34,155 nt of DNA from a virus. Position numbers and translations under genes: made by a program. This document shows, piece after piece, positions 1 through 8,755 of this stretch. Each line of letters starts with the position of its first letter. Within the stretch, counting starts at the first letter, position 1. The notes under the pieces are model-generated. The model worked only from the letters and a program-made list of their open reading frames with translations, searched no databases and was not told where the DNA came from. The stretch is from positions 1-34,155 of the IMG/VR virus record IMGVR_UViG_3300043543_000123. One strand, written 5' to 3'.

Positions 1-130
1 TGGTATATAATAGTACATAATAAGTTATGTGGTCAACAATGAAAATTGTGTATACGAAAATGGTATAACAAATATAGTTAATAATATACTCAATATAAAT
101 CAATTACATTGTATCGTAATTCATGATCAT

Positions 131-140
131 TATAAGTATA
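131..140 (+). promoter_or_regulatory. TATAAGTATA promoter-like motif upstream of the polymerase gene
   Basis: Exact TATAAGTATA lies 51 bases before the polymerase start codon. The same decamer or a one- or two-base variant recurs in other intergenic gaps (12359, 12410, 15623, 18940, 29865, 30094). It resembles the T4 late promoter core TATAAATA. Its role as a promoter is inference from position and recurrence. Confidence 0.35.
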
Positions 141-191
141 AGTAATCATAAATGGTACTTTGATAATTGAAAAATATGAACAGGAATATCT

Positions 192-3100
192 ATGTCTATA
201 GAATTTGTTAATTTACATAATCATACACATTTTTCTATTTTAGATTCTTTAATTTCTCCTAAAGATTTATTTGAACGTGTCAAAGAGTTAAGACAAACTG
301 CAGTAGCCATAACAGATCATGGCACTTTATCTGGTATCTGGGATGCCTATAAAGAATATAAAAATACCGGTGTTAAATTAATTGTTGGTTGTGAATTTTA
401 TTTCGTAGATTCTGTTCTTAATAAAGAAGAAAAGTTTCGTCATGTAGTGTTACTAGCCAAAAATGCAGTTGGATATAAAAATATTTTAACTCTAAATAGA
501 CGTGGTTTTGATAATTATACTTTGCATGGCAACAGAGTTTATTCTTTAATTGATTGGGAATTATTAGAAAAATATTCTGATGGAATTATTTGTTTAACAT
601 CTTGTGGTAACGGCATTATAGGACAACTTTTAACAAATTCAAGATTTGAAGAAGCAGAGTCTGCTGTACTTAGATTGAAATCTATCTTTAATGAAGATCT
701 TGGTTTAGAAATACAAGCAAATAATATGTCTAGAGCATCTAGTATTTATAATGATAAAGTTGAACAAAATTTTATTAATCGACGTTTAATTAAGTTAGGT
801 CAAAAACATAATATAAAAATTGTTCCTACAACAAATTCTCATTATTTAAAGAAAGAAGATGCAGATATTCATGATGTACTTCTATCTATTGGTGCACAGC
901 AATCAATTTATTCTAATTTTAGATTAAAATATCCTGTAAAAGATTTTTATGTTAAAAGTGGTCAAGAAGTATTTGATTTCTTTGCTAGGATTTTTGATGA
1001 ATCTAAAGCAGCAGAATGGTGTGCAAATACTATTTATTTTGCTAATAAATGTGAGAACCCAGATTGGGTAGATCCAAAATATTCTAATCCTTCTGGTAAG
1101 GAATTACCAGAATTTCCAGTTAAATTAGAAGATGATTACCAAGATTTCTTAAATTGGCTTAATTTACAGGGTAATGATATTAAATCTCTTGAAGAGGACA
1201 AACAATATTTACGATATAAATGTTTCAAGGTTTTTGGTAAAAAAGTACCAATAGATAAAATAGATATTTATAAAGCCAGATTGAATGAGGAATTAGATGT
1301 AATTGAGTATCACGGTTTTTCTAGTTATATGTTAATTGTTGCAGATTATATAAATTGGGCGCGTAAAAATAATATTTCTGTTGGCGAAGGTCGCGGTTCT
1401 GTTGGAGGCTCATTAATTGCATATTTATTAGATATTCACAGGGCTGATCCTATAAAATATAATTTGATTTTTGCCAGGTTCCATAATAAAGAGAAATCTT
1501 CTTTTCCAGATATTGACACTGATTTTGCTCCTTCCGGAAGAGAAAAAGTTCAAAACTATATTAGAAATAAATATGGCGAAGATCATGTGGCTCATGTATC
1601 AAATTTTAATACAATTACTCCAAAAGTATATGTTAGAGATATTTGCAGATCATGTGAATTGGGTGGAAATAAAGAAACTGCAATTAAATTAGGTAATGAT
1701 ATTGCAGATTGCATTCCAGCTAAAGATATTAATTCTATACATGATGCTTTAGAAAAGGTTCCATTGTTTTCAGAATATGCTAACAAATATCCTGAATTAA
1801 AAAAATATGCAGAAATAAATGGAAAATATCGTGCATGGTCTACCCATGCTGGAGGTATTATTATTTCTAAAAGACCATTAACTGGATTAGTTCCACTTAG
1901 AAAAGATAAAGATGGAATAATTGCAATAGAATATGACAAAGAACGTGCTGAAGAAAATGGTCTTATTAAGATGGATACTTTAGGCTTATCAACACTCGAT
2001 ATTATAGATACAACATATAAATTAATAAAATCGGCTGGAAAAGAATTACCACCAGATCCATTAAATTATGATGAATATGACAAAAAAACATACGATTTAA
2101 TTTCTAAAGGTGATACATTTTGTGTATTTCAATTAGGAAATAGTGCAGGTACTATTGAATTGTGTAAGCAATTAAAACCAAAATCTATTGAGGATATTAG
2201 CCATATTAATTCATTGGCTCGTCCATCCGCTAAGGATATTAGAAATTTATTTATTCAAACTAAAAATGGTAAAAGGTCGTATTCTTTATTACATCCATCG
2301 TTAAATAGAGCTTTTGGAAGTACTTTTGGTTTTGGTTTGTATGAAGAATCTCTTATGTATTTAGCACAAGATGTAGCTGGTTGGAGTCTTAATGATGCAG
2401 ATCGTTTAAGAAAATTAACCAAGGAAAAAGGTAAAAATGCAAAAAAAGTGAAACAATGGCGTGAAGAATTTATTTCTGATGCAGTCACCAAGAATAATAT
2501 TGATGAAGAAATAGCTAAAAAAATTTGGGATGATGTAATAGATAAGTTCCAAGGTTATGGATTTAATATGAGTCACTCTATTCTTTATTCTATGTTATCA
2601 TATAAAACAGCTTATTTGAAAGCACATTATCCTATTGAATTTTTATTAGCAAATTTAATGTCTGAACTAAATTCTAATAGCCCAGATGCTTCTAAAAATA
2701 TTTCTAAAATTAAACAAGAATTGCGTAATAGAAATGTTAAAATTATTCCGCCTGATATCAATAAATCACAGCTAACGTATTCATTAATTGAAAATAATGT
2801 ATTAATTACTGGATTAGATGCTCTCAAATTTGTAAGTAAAGATGCAATTGAGGATATTATTTCTAAGAGACCATTTACAAGTTTTTATGATTTTATGAAA
2901 AGGGTTGATTCTAGTAAAGTTAGATCAAATACAATACAAGCACTAATTTCTAGTGGATGCTTGGATTCGTTTAACATTCCTAGAAAATTAATGTTTCTAT
3001 ATTGTTCTGATTATAGAAAGAAACTTACTAGTTGGCTTAAAAAGCATGATCCTGAACGAGAACAATTTGTATATCCATGGCCTAATGAAGATGAATGGAC

Positions 3101-3722
3101 AAAGTCAGAATTATATGCTTTAGAAAAATTCTATATTGGTGAATCTTTTAGTTGTTCAATTAGAGAAGCTTATGGTGATTTTTTCAATTATGGAAACAAT
3201 AAATATGAACTTATTTCAAATATTAAAAAAATGCAAGATAAAGATAAAATTAAGCAATGTAAAGCAATAATTAAAAGTTTTTTTGAATTTAAAATTAAAA
3301 AAGTAGACAGTAAATATTATGGTCAATCTATGATTAAAGCTGAAATAGAAGATATATGTGGTGATAGGTGTACTTTAACTATCTTCCCAGATCGTTGGGA
3401 AAAAGAAGTTTTGCCTACGCTTAAAAGAAAATTTGGTAAATCATTTGCTTTTGATGAAGGGATTGGATTATTTTTCTCTGGAACTGTAAATATTTATGAA
3501 GGAGATGTTGGTATAATTTTAGATAGTTTATACGACTGTGTTTCAGCTCCAAAATTACCTTCTGACTTGAAGGCAAGAAAAGTCTTATTAAAAGATATTA
3601 AATATAAAATAGATACACCTATTACATCTATCAATATAACTTCAGATGAGATATTTGAAGACATTGAAGATTCATTATTTGATGCTGGTCTTATTGATCT
3701 AGATAGAATTGGTGATTGTTGA
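192..3722 (+). CDS. dnaE: DNA polymerase III alpha subunit-like (C-family) replicative polymerase
   Basis: C-family DNA polymerase expected to copy the phage genome at the fork. The 1176 residues match bacterial DnaE length. The N-terminal PHP domain shows H9-x-H11, T41-D42-H43-G44 and E68. The palm carries GRGSVGGS and the PDIDTDF motif with D440 and D442; the third catalytic acid is probably D595 in IKMDTLGL. A THAGGI motif follows the palm. A helix-hairpin-helix-like stretch (about residues 890-930) and an OB-like segment (about 1035-1110) come later. In the PHP domain the usual N-D-x-H-Y motif reads T-N215-S-H217-Y, so an Asp expected to bind metal is Asn; any proofreading activity is doubtful. 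An AGGAA site at 182-186, five bases from the ATG, supports this start. It stands alone, ending with TGA before a non-coding gap. The family call is secure. Confidence 0.96.
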   Translation: MSIEFVNLHNHTHFSILDSLISPKDLFERVKELRQTAVAITDHGTLSGIWDAYKEYKNTGVKLIVGCEFYFVDSVLNKEEKFRHVVLLAKNAVGYKNILTLNRRGFDNYTLHGNRVYSLIDWELLEKYSDGIICLTSCGNGIIGQLLTNSRFEEAESAVLRLKSIFNEDLGLEIQANNMSRASSIYNDKVEQNFINRRLIKLGQKHNIKIVPTTNSHYLKKEDADIHDVLLSIGAQQSIYSNFRLKYPVKDFYVKSGQEVFDFFARIFDESKAAEWCANTIYFANKCENPDWVDPKYSNPSGKELPEFPVKLEDDYQDFLNWLNLQGNDIKSLEEDKQYLRYKCFKVFGKKVPIDKIDIYKARLNEELDVIEYHGFSSYMLIVADYINWARKNNISVGEGRGSVGGSLIAYLLDIHRADPIKYNLIFARFHNKEKSSFPDIDTDFAPSGREKVQNYIRNKYGEDHVAHVSNFNTITPKVYVRDICRSCELGGNKETAIKLGNDIADCIPAKDINSIHDALEKVPLFSEYANKYPELKKYAEINGKYRAWSTHAGGIIISKRPLTGLVPLRKDKDGIIAIEYDKERAEENGLIKMDTLGLSTLDIIDTTYKLIKSAGKELPPDPLNYDEYDKKTYDLISKGDTFCVFQLGNSAGTIELCKQLKPKSIEDISHINSLARPSAKDIRNLFIQTKNGKRSYSLLHPSLNRAFGSTFGFGLYEESLMYLAQDVAGWSLNDADRLRKLTKEKGKNAKKVKQWREEFISDAVTKNNIDEEIAKKIWDDVIDKFQGYGFNMSHSILYSMLSYKTAYLKAHYPIEFLLANLMSELNSNSPDASKNISKIKQELRNRNVKIIPPDINKSQLTYSLIENNVLITGLDALKFVSKDAIEDIISKRPFTSFYDFMKRVDSSKVRSNTIQALISSGCLDSFNIPRKLMFLYCSDYRKKLTSWLKKHDPEREQFVYPWPNEDEWTKSELYALEKFYIGESFSCSIREAYGDFFNYGNNKYELISNIKKMQDKDKIKQCKAIIKSFFEFKIKKVDSKYYGQSMIKAEIEDICGDRCTLTIFPDRWEKEVLPTLKRKFGKSFAFDEGIGLFFSGTVNIYEGDVGIILDSLYDCVSAPKLPSDLKARKVLLKDIKYKIDTPITSINITSDEIFEDIEDSLFDAGLIDLDRIGDC

Positions 3723-3782
3723 TCTTAAATATATTTTTTAATCATTTATTATGCTTTATGTAGTATTATATTATTATATAAT

Positions 3783-4079
3783 ATGTTTTTCACAGTAATA
3801 TATGTTTTGATATATAACAATTCAAAGTTGAAAATGCTTAGAACGATAAGCTTAACAGTTGATTTAATATCGGCATTTGCATATTATTTTGCAATCTATA
3901 TTACGATCTTTAATAACTATATATTATGTTGTTTGTATACCTGTACTAACGTTAATAAAGAATTGTATAACGTATTAAGTATTAAATACTTAAATATGCT
4001 TTCTTATATTATTCAGTCTATTATAGATGTATCTTTAAATAGTGTTAAAGCCTTGAAGTTAAAATTTCGAATTGTTTAA
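3783..4079 (+). CDS. Doubtful 98-residue hydrophobic frame
   Basis: An open frame of 98 codons with one or two possible membrane segments (around residues 22-50, rich in I, F, Y, A). Against it: no ribosome-binding site precedes the ATG, codons starting with G are scarce compared with the neighbouring genes, and C-ending codons are more common than elsewhere. For it: a stop-free run this long is not very likely by chance in such AT-rich DNA. It may be a small membrane protein or simply non-coding sequence. No family is recognised. Confidence 0.2.
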   Translation: MFFTVIYVLIYNNSKLKMLRTISLTVDLISAFAYYFAIYITIFNNYILCCLYTCTNVNKELYNVLSIKYLNMLSYIIQSIIDVSLNSVKALKLKFRIV

Positions 4080-4087
4080 TATGAAAA

Positions 4088-4111
4088 TCTTATCTCTTCG
4101 TTATGATAAGA
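4088..4111 (+). terminator. Stem-loop before the 4156 gene
   Basis: TCTTATC pairs with GATAAGA across a 10-base loop, and a T-rich run follows at about 4117-4124. It could end leader transcription or act in the 5' leader of the next gene. The stem is short and AT-rich, so confidence is low. Confidence 0.25.
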
Positions 4112-4155
4112 GAACAATTATTTTGATAGATGAATTAAAATAAAAGGAAATTAAT

Positions 4156-4911
4156 ATGAAATGTATGTCATGCCAATCAGATGTAAATCCTAAGTGGAAA
4201 TACGCTATAGATACCAATTTGTGTCCATGTTGTGGAAAAATTATTATGCAGGAAGAAATTAAGAAATTATTAACTACATTGTCAGATAGTATAGAGGGAT
4301 TATTAAAATATCCAGAATATTTGGATGATTGGTTATTTTTAAGATTTAATTTTGTTCCTGCATCTAAAATACAAATTCTTGAAAAACAAATAGAAGAATT
4401 GAAATTAAAATTATCTGCAAATAGAATATCTGACAAAGATTGTATAGAATCAGTAAATAAAATAAATAATGAAGTTAATGAAGTTAGTGAAGATTCTACA
4501 GATTCTGTAGATAAAAAGCAAGTAAATGAATCAACTTTAATTTCGGTGCAAAATGAACAAATAACAAATGAATTCTTTAAACGTTCAAATGCTGATAAAA
4601 TAGTTAAAAATTCTAAAAATATAAAAGATTTAGTATCTCGAATTAAAAATTCAAGTATCCAAGATACTATGGAAAATTCTTCAAATATTACAGAATATAT
4701 TGAGCCTGAAATTACTTCATCTTTGGATACACCAGATGATTTAGATCATATACCGGATTCAGTATTAGCATTTGCAAATGATACAAAAGATTTTGTATCA
4801 AGCGGATACAACAAAAAAGATTTAGATAAGTTGCGAGAATTGCAAGAAAAATCTAGAGGCGCACGTCAAAGAATGTTGTCAGGTGCAAATAAAGGAGGAT
4901 TTTGGAGGTAA
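4156..4911 (+). CDS. Zinc-ribbon protein of unknown function
   Basis: This 251-residue protein opens with a four-cysteine zinc-ribbon pattern: C3-x2-C6, then C23 and C26 in the stretch LCPCCGK. A likely coiled coil follows (ILEKQIEELKLKL, about residues 75-90). The middle is low in complexity and rich in N, S, E and D. The C-terminus is charged and helical, ending in a Gly/Arg-rich tail. An AAGGAA site sits just upstream of the ATG. The stop overlaps the ribosome site of the next gene, so the pair is probably translationally linked. It lies upstream of the recombinase genes, which hints at DNA or RNA metabolism, but no specific family is recognised. Confidence 0.8.
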   Translation: MKCMSCQSDVNPKWKYAIDTNLCPCCGKIIMQEEIKKLLTTLSDSIEGLLKYPEYLDDWLFLRFNFVPASKIQILEKQIEELKLKLSANRISDKDCIESVNKINNEVNEVSEDSTDSVDKKQVNESTLISVQNEQITNEFFKRSNADKIVKNSKNIKDLVSRIKNSSIQDTMENSSNITEYIEPEITSSLDTPDDLDHIPDSVLAFANDTKDFVSSGYNKKDLDKLRELQEKSRGARQRMLSGANKGGFWR

Positions 4912-4913
4912 AT

Positions 4914-5213
4914 ATGGTATTTAGAATTATTGATAATAAAAAAGTTGAAATGACTAATGATGAATGGATAATGTATGAGAATATTTGTAGATCATATGAT
5001 GATGTTAATTTTAAAGGATCTGAATTATTTACTGGTTTATTTGAAGTAGATGATAATGGAATTATAGTGTTTTTGAGACCGCCATCTACTAGAAAAACTA
5101 GTTTTGAAGTATTTTTGTTTCTTATGGCTTTGATGCAGAATCAACATTTAAGATTGATGCATAAACAGGTTGATGAATTATGTGCTGAAATTAGAAATAA
5201 AATTAAGGAATAG
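4914..5213 (+). CDS. Hypothetical protein (99 aa)
   Basis: Small, mostly helical protein with an aromatic middle and the stretch RPPSTRKTSFE around residues 57-67. No motif identifies it. An upstream TTG at 4902 is in frame, but the ATG at 4914 is better placed: GGAGG at 4904-4908 precedes it by five bases and overlaps the stop of the upstream gene. It sits two bases before the UvsY-like candidate, in an apparent operon that leads into the recombinase. Function unknown. Confidence 0.75.
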   Translation: MVFRIIDNKKVEMTNDEWIMYENICRSYDDVNFKGSELFTGLFEVDDNGIIVFLRPPSTRKTSFEVFLFLMALMQNQHLRLMHKQVDELCAEIRNKIKE

Positions 5214-5215
5214 TT

Positions 5216-5638
5216 ATGATTGATTATTCAGATATTGAAGATCTTATTGGCGAATGCTTTGAACAGATGCTCTCTGCTAGTAGAGAAAAATATGATTCTG
5301 AAAAGGCTGACAAAACAGCTGCATTATTCTTAATGGCAGAATTAAAGGTATCTCTATTAATTGAAGATATAGAGATGAAATCACGTGGAGCTAAAAACGA
5401 AATATCAAGAATTGAAGGTGAAAAATATTTTGAATATAAGACAAAAAATACGGATAAAAAAATAACTGAAAATATGATGTCTAGTTACTTGTCAAAAGAC
5501 GCTGATATAATATCAGCTAAAGCCGAATACGCAAAACATGAATCTAATCTTAAAAAATGGAATTATATTTTGGACGTCTTAAAAGATGGTCATATCTATT
5601 TTAGAAATATAGGAAAGAACAAAGTTTGGTCAGAATAA
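5216..5638 (+). CDS. Candidate UvsY-like recombination mediator
   Basis: A 140-residue helical, charged protein directly upstream of the RecA/UvsX-like gene. Its size matches T4 UvsY (137 aa), the mediator that loads UvsX onto ssDNA covered by gp32. The arrangement also fits: a central basic helix (SRIEGEKYFEYK) and a C-terminal helix ending LKKWNYILDVLKDGHIYFRN, which lines up with the UvsY region whose core reads LQYWGILLDF, also preceded by an LS-x-D-x-D stretch. These are eye alignments and primary similarity is weak. All three partners (this protein, the recombinase and the gp32-like SSB) lie within about 3 kb. It could instead be an unrelated small helical phage protein. Confidence 0.5.
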   Translation: MIDYSDIEDLIGECFEQMLSASREKYDSEKADKTAALFLMAELKVSLLIEDIEMKSRGAKNEISRIEGEKYFEYKTKNTDKKITENMMSSYLSKDADIISAKAEYAKHESNLKKWNYILDVLKDGHIYFRNIGKNKVWSE

Positions 5639-5650
5639 AATAGAGGAAAT

Positions 5651-6646
5651 ATGACAACAGAAATTCAAAAAACAGATAAACATTCAAAACATATGGTTGC
5701 AGGTATCGATATCAATAAATTAGTTAAAAAAGCTCAAGAATCTTATAGTAAAAAAGAATCAGGTTTAGCCAAACAGTTGGTTACAGGAAAAACTATAGTT
5801 AGACCTAGTGATGATAAAGATTATATTGTGTGGACTCATGGTAGTCATTGGTTTGAATTAACTCATTTGAAAGGATTACCATTTGGACGAATTATTCAAA
5901 TTTCAGGTAAGCCTGATAGTGGTAAAAGTACGCATGCTATGGCGTTTATGAAATTTGCTCAAGATCAGGGAGTATTAGTAATTCTTTGGGATAGTGAAAA
6001 AAAATTCTCTGCCAAGAGGTTTGATAATAAAATTGGCGGATGTTCAGATAATCTATTAATTGTAGATACTAATAACATTCTTAATGGCGCAAAAGCAGTT
6101 GCTCATTATGTCAATGCAGCAAAGGAAATGAACCCTGATGTTAAAATACTTATTGTATGGGATTCTGTTGGCGCCAGTTTAAATTCAACTGAAGATCAGG
6201 ATGACAGTGAAGATTATTCAAAACAACCTGGGGTAACAGCAAAAGAAAATGCTTATGCTATTAGAAAGTTTAACAAACTTGCCAATAAATATATGAATAG
6301 ACAAACAGGTGAAGAAACTATTGCTACATTGATTATTAATCAAACATATGCTAACCTGGGTTCAGTTGGTCAAACTGAGAAGGGTGGAGGAGAAATTTAT
6401 TATCTTTCAAGTGTAATTATTCAATTATCAAGAAAACAAGACTTAGTGCGTACCAAAAATGGTGAAAAATATAAGTATGGTATTGTAACAAGAGCAAAAG
6501 TAAAAAAGAATCATTTGTTTGATGGTGACGAATGTATTTCTGAAATGGATTTAGTAGTTTCTGCAGAAGGTATTTTCTTAGCAAAAGATATCAAAAATTT
6601 TGATGATATTAAAGGTTGGAATGGCGAAGAAGATTTAGAAGAATAG
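5651..6646 (+). CDS. uvsX: RecA/UvsX-like recombinase
   Basis: ATP-dependent strand-exchange protein that would form filaments on ssDNA for recombination-dependent replication and repair. The 331 residues show Walker A GKPDSGKST (86-94), an acidic WDSEKKF segment with E116 where RecA has its catalytic Glu, Walker B ILIVWDS (166-172), and the INQ motif (N230-Q231) followed by a Gly-rich segment (NLGSVG, EKGGGE) at the DNA-binding L2 loop. The C-terminus is acidic (GEEDLEE). An AGAGGAA site precedes the ATG. It follows the UvsY-like candidate by 12 bases, and the next gene starts 11 bases after its stop. The RecA-superfamily call is firm; the UvsX name is chosen for the phage setting. Confidence 0.93.
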   Translation: MTTEIQKTDKHSKHMVAGIDINKLVKKAQESYSKKESGLAKQLVTGKTIVRPSDDKDYIVWTHGSHWFELTHLKGLPFGRIIQISGKPDSGKSTHAMAFMKFAQDQGVLVILWDSEKKFSAKRFDNKIGGCSDNLLIVDTNNILNGAKAVAHYVNAAKEMNPDVKILIVWDSVGASLNSTEDQDDSEDYSKQPGVTAKENAYAIRKFNKLANKYMNRQTGEETIATLIINQTYANLGSVGQTEKGGGEIYYLSSVIIQLSRKQDLVRTKNGEKYKYGIVTRAKVKKNHLFDGDECISEMDLVVSAEGIFLAKDIKNFDDIKGWNGEEDLEE

Positions 6647-6657
6647 TTGGAGATGTT

Positions 6658-6960
6658 ATGTCAGATATTATTATACAACCAATAAATAAATTAACTATTA
6701 ACGCTACTATTAATAGTAAACCAATATATGCTATTTTATTTAACGGAAAGTCAAAGAAAATATTTCTAACAGTAGATAAACCAGATTTACAAATGTCTTA
6801 CGTTTCTGCCAGAGGTATTTTTATAGAAAAAACAGAGGAAGAAATATTAAATAATTTTACAGAAATCTTGACAAACATTTCAAAAGATGATATAGTAGAA
6901 ATGATGTTTCCTTGGACAAAAATTTGTTCAATTAGAAACTTGGTTTTTAAATCCAAGTAA
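6658..6960 (+). CDS. Hypothetical protein (100 aa)
   Basis: Small alpha/beta-looking protein of unknown function directly behind the recombinase. The frame stays open back to 6616 inside the recombinase gene. The ATG at 6658 is chosen because a TTGGAGA site lies a few bases upstream and the two proteins then do not overlap. The N-terminal half is strand-like (ITNATI, PIYAILFNG, KIFLTVDK); the C-terminal half is helical and acidic, then basic. No motif recognised. Confidence 0.7.
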   Translation: MSDIIIQPINKLTINATINSKPIYAILFNGKSKKIFLTVDKPDLQMSYVSARGIFIEKTEEEILNNFTEILTNISKDDIVEMMFPWTKICSIRNLVFKSK

Positions 6961-7019
6961 TTAATTTAAATAATATTTATAGTAAAATAAAATACAATAA
7001 TAAAGAAAGAGGTGCTAAA

Positions 7020-7310
7020 ATGGTTAATAATAGTAAAGCAAGTGATAATAAAAATAATGTTTTAGATTTAATATTTAAAGGAGTATTAACAATCTTGAAA
7101 AGAAAGAATACATGGGTTGGCACTATGACACAGTTAAATGACTCTCTTGTAAGAGTTTTGGGCAAAAGGGCTTCTACAAGTTTACCAAAATCTCCTAGCG
7201 CTTTACGAGTGTCATTAAACAAAACATTAAATCGTCTAAGAAATAGAAGTATTAGTGTTAAATTTGGTCGCACAAATAGTGCACGTTATGTTAAGTTTGT
7301 TACTCGATAA
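7020..7310 (+). CDS. Small basic protein, possible stand-alone winged-helix domain
   Basis: A 96-residue basic protein preceded by AGAGGTG. From about residue 31 on, the pattern W-x-GT-x-TQL, LPKSPSALR, LNRLRNRSISV and a final ARYVKFV resembles the winged-helix domain often found at the C-terminus of phage D5-type primase/helicase proteins, here with no enzyme attached. It lies between the recombinase and the SSB, which fits DNA binding. The similarity is judged by eye, so the function remains tentative. Confidence 0.65.
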   Translation: MVNNSKASDNKNNVLDLIFKGVLTILKRKNTWVGTMTQLNDSLVRVLGKRASTSLPKSPSALRVSLNKTLNRLRNRSISVKFGRTNSARYVKFVTR

Positions 7311-7358
7311 TCATATAGAGATAAGATAATAAAAAGTTTTGTAAACTGGAGAAAAAAA

Positions 7359-8066
7359 ATGACTGTAATATATGGTGAAGTAGATTGGTCAGATGATAGT
7401 TTAGATTTTGGTGTAGATAAAAATTCTTTAAATAAAGATTTGTTTATGAGATTAAGTGATGGTGATAATGAAATTAGATTAATAACATCTCCATTTCAGT
7501 ATTTGGTACATAAATATAAGAAAGATCCAAACAATCCAAAAGATTATGGTAAGAAGATTATGTGTTCTTATCCAGAAGGTAGGTGTCCATTATGTGAATT
7601 AGGTGATAAACGAAAACAAAGATGGTTTTTTGGAGTTATTGATAGAAAAACCAACACAACAAAAATTTTAGATGTTGGTCCAGGTGTTATGCAACATCTT
7701 AAGAAATTAGCTAGAAATCCAAAATTTGGAGATCCAACAAAATACGACATTAATATTGTCGTTGATGAAAAGGGTGGACCTGCCAATTACTATACTGTTC
7801 AAGCTTATCCTAAAGAACCTTTATCAGCTGAAGATCAACAAAAGAGAGATATGTTTAATGTTGATGATTTAAAGCGCAGAGTTACCCCACCATCTTATGA
7901 AAAAGTTAAAGAAATGCTTGATAAGATCAATGCTGATTCTAATGTTGCCACTGTTCCACAAGCACGTGAATTTCGTGCTAAATCACAAACATTAGCTTCT
8001 AGTGTAACTAATGATGATGATGATGATTTAGATGAAGCTTTTCCAGCTTATAATGGAAACGCTTAA
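7359..8066 (+). CDS. gp32-like single-stranded DNA-binding protein
   Basis: Coats ssDNA at the fork and during recombination, partnering the UvsX-like recombinase. This 235-residue protein has the T4 gp32 plan: a short N-terminal arm, an OB-type core with a zinc site (C69, C76 and C79 in CSYPEGRCPLC, with H51 a likely fourth ligand), aromatic strands (QRWFFGVID) and an acidic C-terminal tail (DDDDDLDEAF) of the kind that contacts other replication proteins. A GGAG site precedes the ATG. A GC-containing hairpin with T-rich tail follows at 8097-8137, as expected for a highly expressed gene. Confidence 0.88.
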   Translation: MTVIYGEVDWSDDSLDFGVDKNSLNKDLFMRLSDGDNEIRLITSPFQYLVHKYKKDPNNPKDYGKKIMCSYPEGRCPLCELGDKRKQRWFFGVIDRKTNTTKILDVGPGVMQHLKKLARNPKFGDPTKYDINIVVDEKGGPANYYTVQAYPKEPLSAEDQQKRDMFNVDDLKRRVTPPSYEKVKEMLDKINADSNVATVPQAREFRAKSQTLASSVTNDDDDDLDEAFPAYNGNA

Positions 8067-8096
8067 TAATAGTATATTTACTTTTACTTCCTTGTT

Positions 8097-8137
8097 AAGG
8101 ATCAGAACAACGTAATTCTGGTCCTTTTGTTATTTTA
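8097..8137 (+). terminator. Rho-independent terminator after the SSB gene
   Basis: An 11-bp stem (AAGGATCAGAA at 8097-8107 with TTCTGGTCCTT at 8116-8126, one G-T wobble) closes an 8-base loop and runs into TTTTGTTATTTT. It is the strongest intrinsic terminator in the window. Confidence 0.8.
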
Positions 8138-8150
8138 CAAATACGTAAAC

Positions 8151-8166
8151 ATTAACTATAGTTAAT
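8151..8166. promoter_or_regulatory. Palindrome upstream of the resolvase gene
   Basis: ATTAACTATAGTTAAT is a perfect 16-base palindrome, 25 bases before the RuvC-like start and just after the SSB terminator. The location suits an operator or promoter. Palindromes of this length occur a few times by chance in a sequence of this composition. Confidence 0.3.
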
Positions 8167-8191
8167 AAATTCACTTTGATATATATCCAAT

Positions 8192-8755
8192 ATGATAAAA
8201 AGAATATTGGGTTTCGATGTATCAAGTACAACTATAGGATACTGTACATTGGAATTAGATGAAAAAACAAATAATATTATATTTGTAAATTGTAATTTCA
8301 TTAAACCAATTAAAAAAGGTTCAATAATTGAACGAATAGTAGATACTAGGAATAAATTACAGAAAATTATTGAATCAATAGAACCTGATTATATTGTAAT
8401 TGAAGATATTATAAAATTCATGAAAGGTAATAGTACTGCTCAAACTATTATAACACTAACTACGTTTAATAGAATGATTTGTCTGTTATCTTATGATTAT
8501 CTAGGTAAATCTCCAAAATTATTTAATGTTATGTCTATTAGACATGGTATAAAAATAGATAAAATTTTGCCAAAAAAAGAACAAATACCAGAACTTGTAT
8601 CTTATCATTTAGGAATTACATTTCCGTTTAAATATAATAAATTTGGTAAAATTAAAAATGAAAGCTATGATATGGCTGACGCAATTGCTGTTGCCCTTTA
8701 TTATGCTTTTATTTTATCTAAAAAAATAAAGGTGAAAAGAAATGAATTTATCTGA
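8192..8755 (+). CDS. ruvC: RuvC-like Holliday junction resolvase
   Basis: RNase H-fold endonuclease expected to resolve branched DNA before packaging. The 187 residues show the RuvC acid set: D9 in LGFDVSSTTIGY, E71 in YIVIEDII, and D160 with D163 in YDMADAIAVAL. The length is close to bacterial RuvC. The reading frame overlaps the DnaJ start by 14 bases, so the two are co-translated. Transcription probably starts in the gap after the SSB terminator. The fold and catalytic residues are clear; junction resolution is inferred from family and context. Confidence 0.88.
   Translation: MIKRILGFDVSSTTIGYCTLELDEKTNNIIFVNCNFIKPIKKGSIIERIVDTRNKLQKIIESIEPDYIVIEDIIKFMKGNSTAQTIITLTTFNRMICLLSYDYLGKSPKLFNVMSIRHGIKIDKILPKKEQIPELVSYHLGITFPFKYNKFGKIKNESYDMADAIAVALYYAFILSKKIKVKRNEFI

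Larger units (their letters stand above)
3723..4155. other. 433-base gap after the polymerase gene
   Basis: No well supported gene. The gap holds one doubtful hydrophobic frame (3783-4079) and a 7-bp stem-loop at 4088-4111 just before the next ribosome site (AAGGAA near 4143). Part of it (about 3786-3818, TTTTCACA followed by TATATG and TTTGAT) loosely resembles the gap upstream of the portal gene (about 23844-23874). No tRNA was seen. Confidence 0.5.

Noticed and set aside
4060-4080. tRNA T-arm-like TTCGAAT
   Set aside because: The flanking bases do not pair as a T-stem and no acceptor, D or anticodon arm fits around it.
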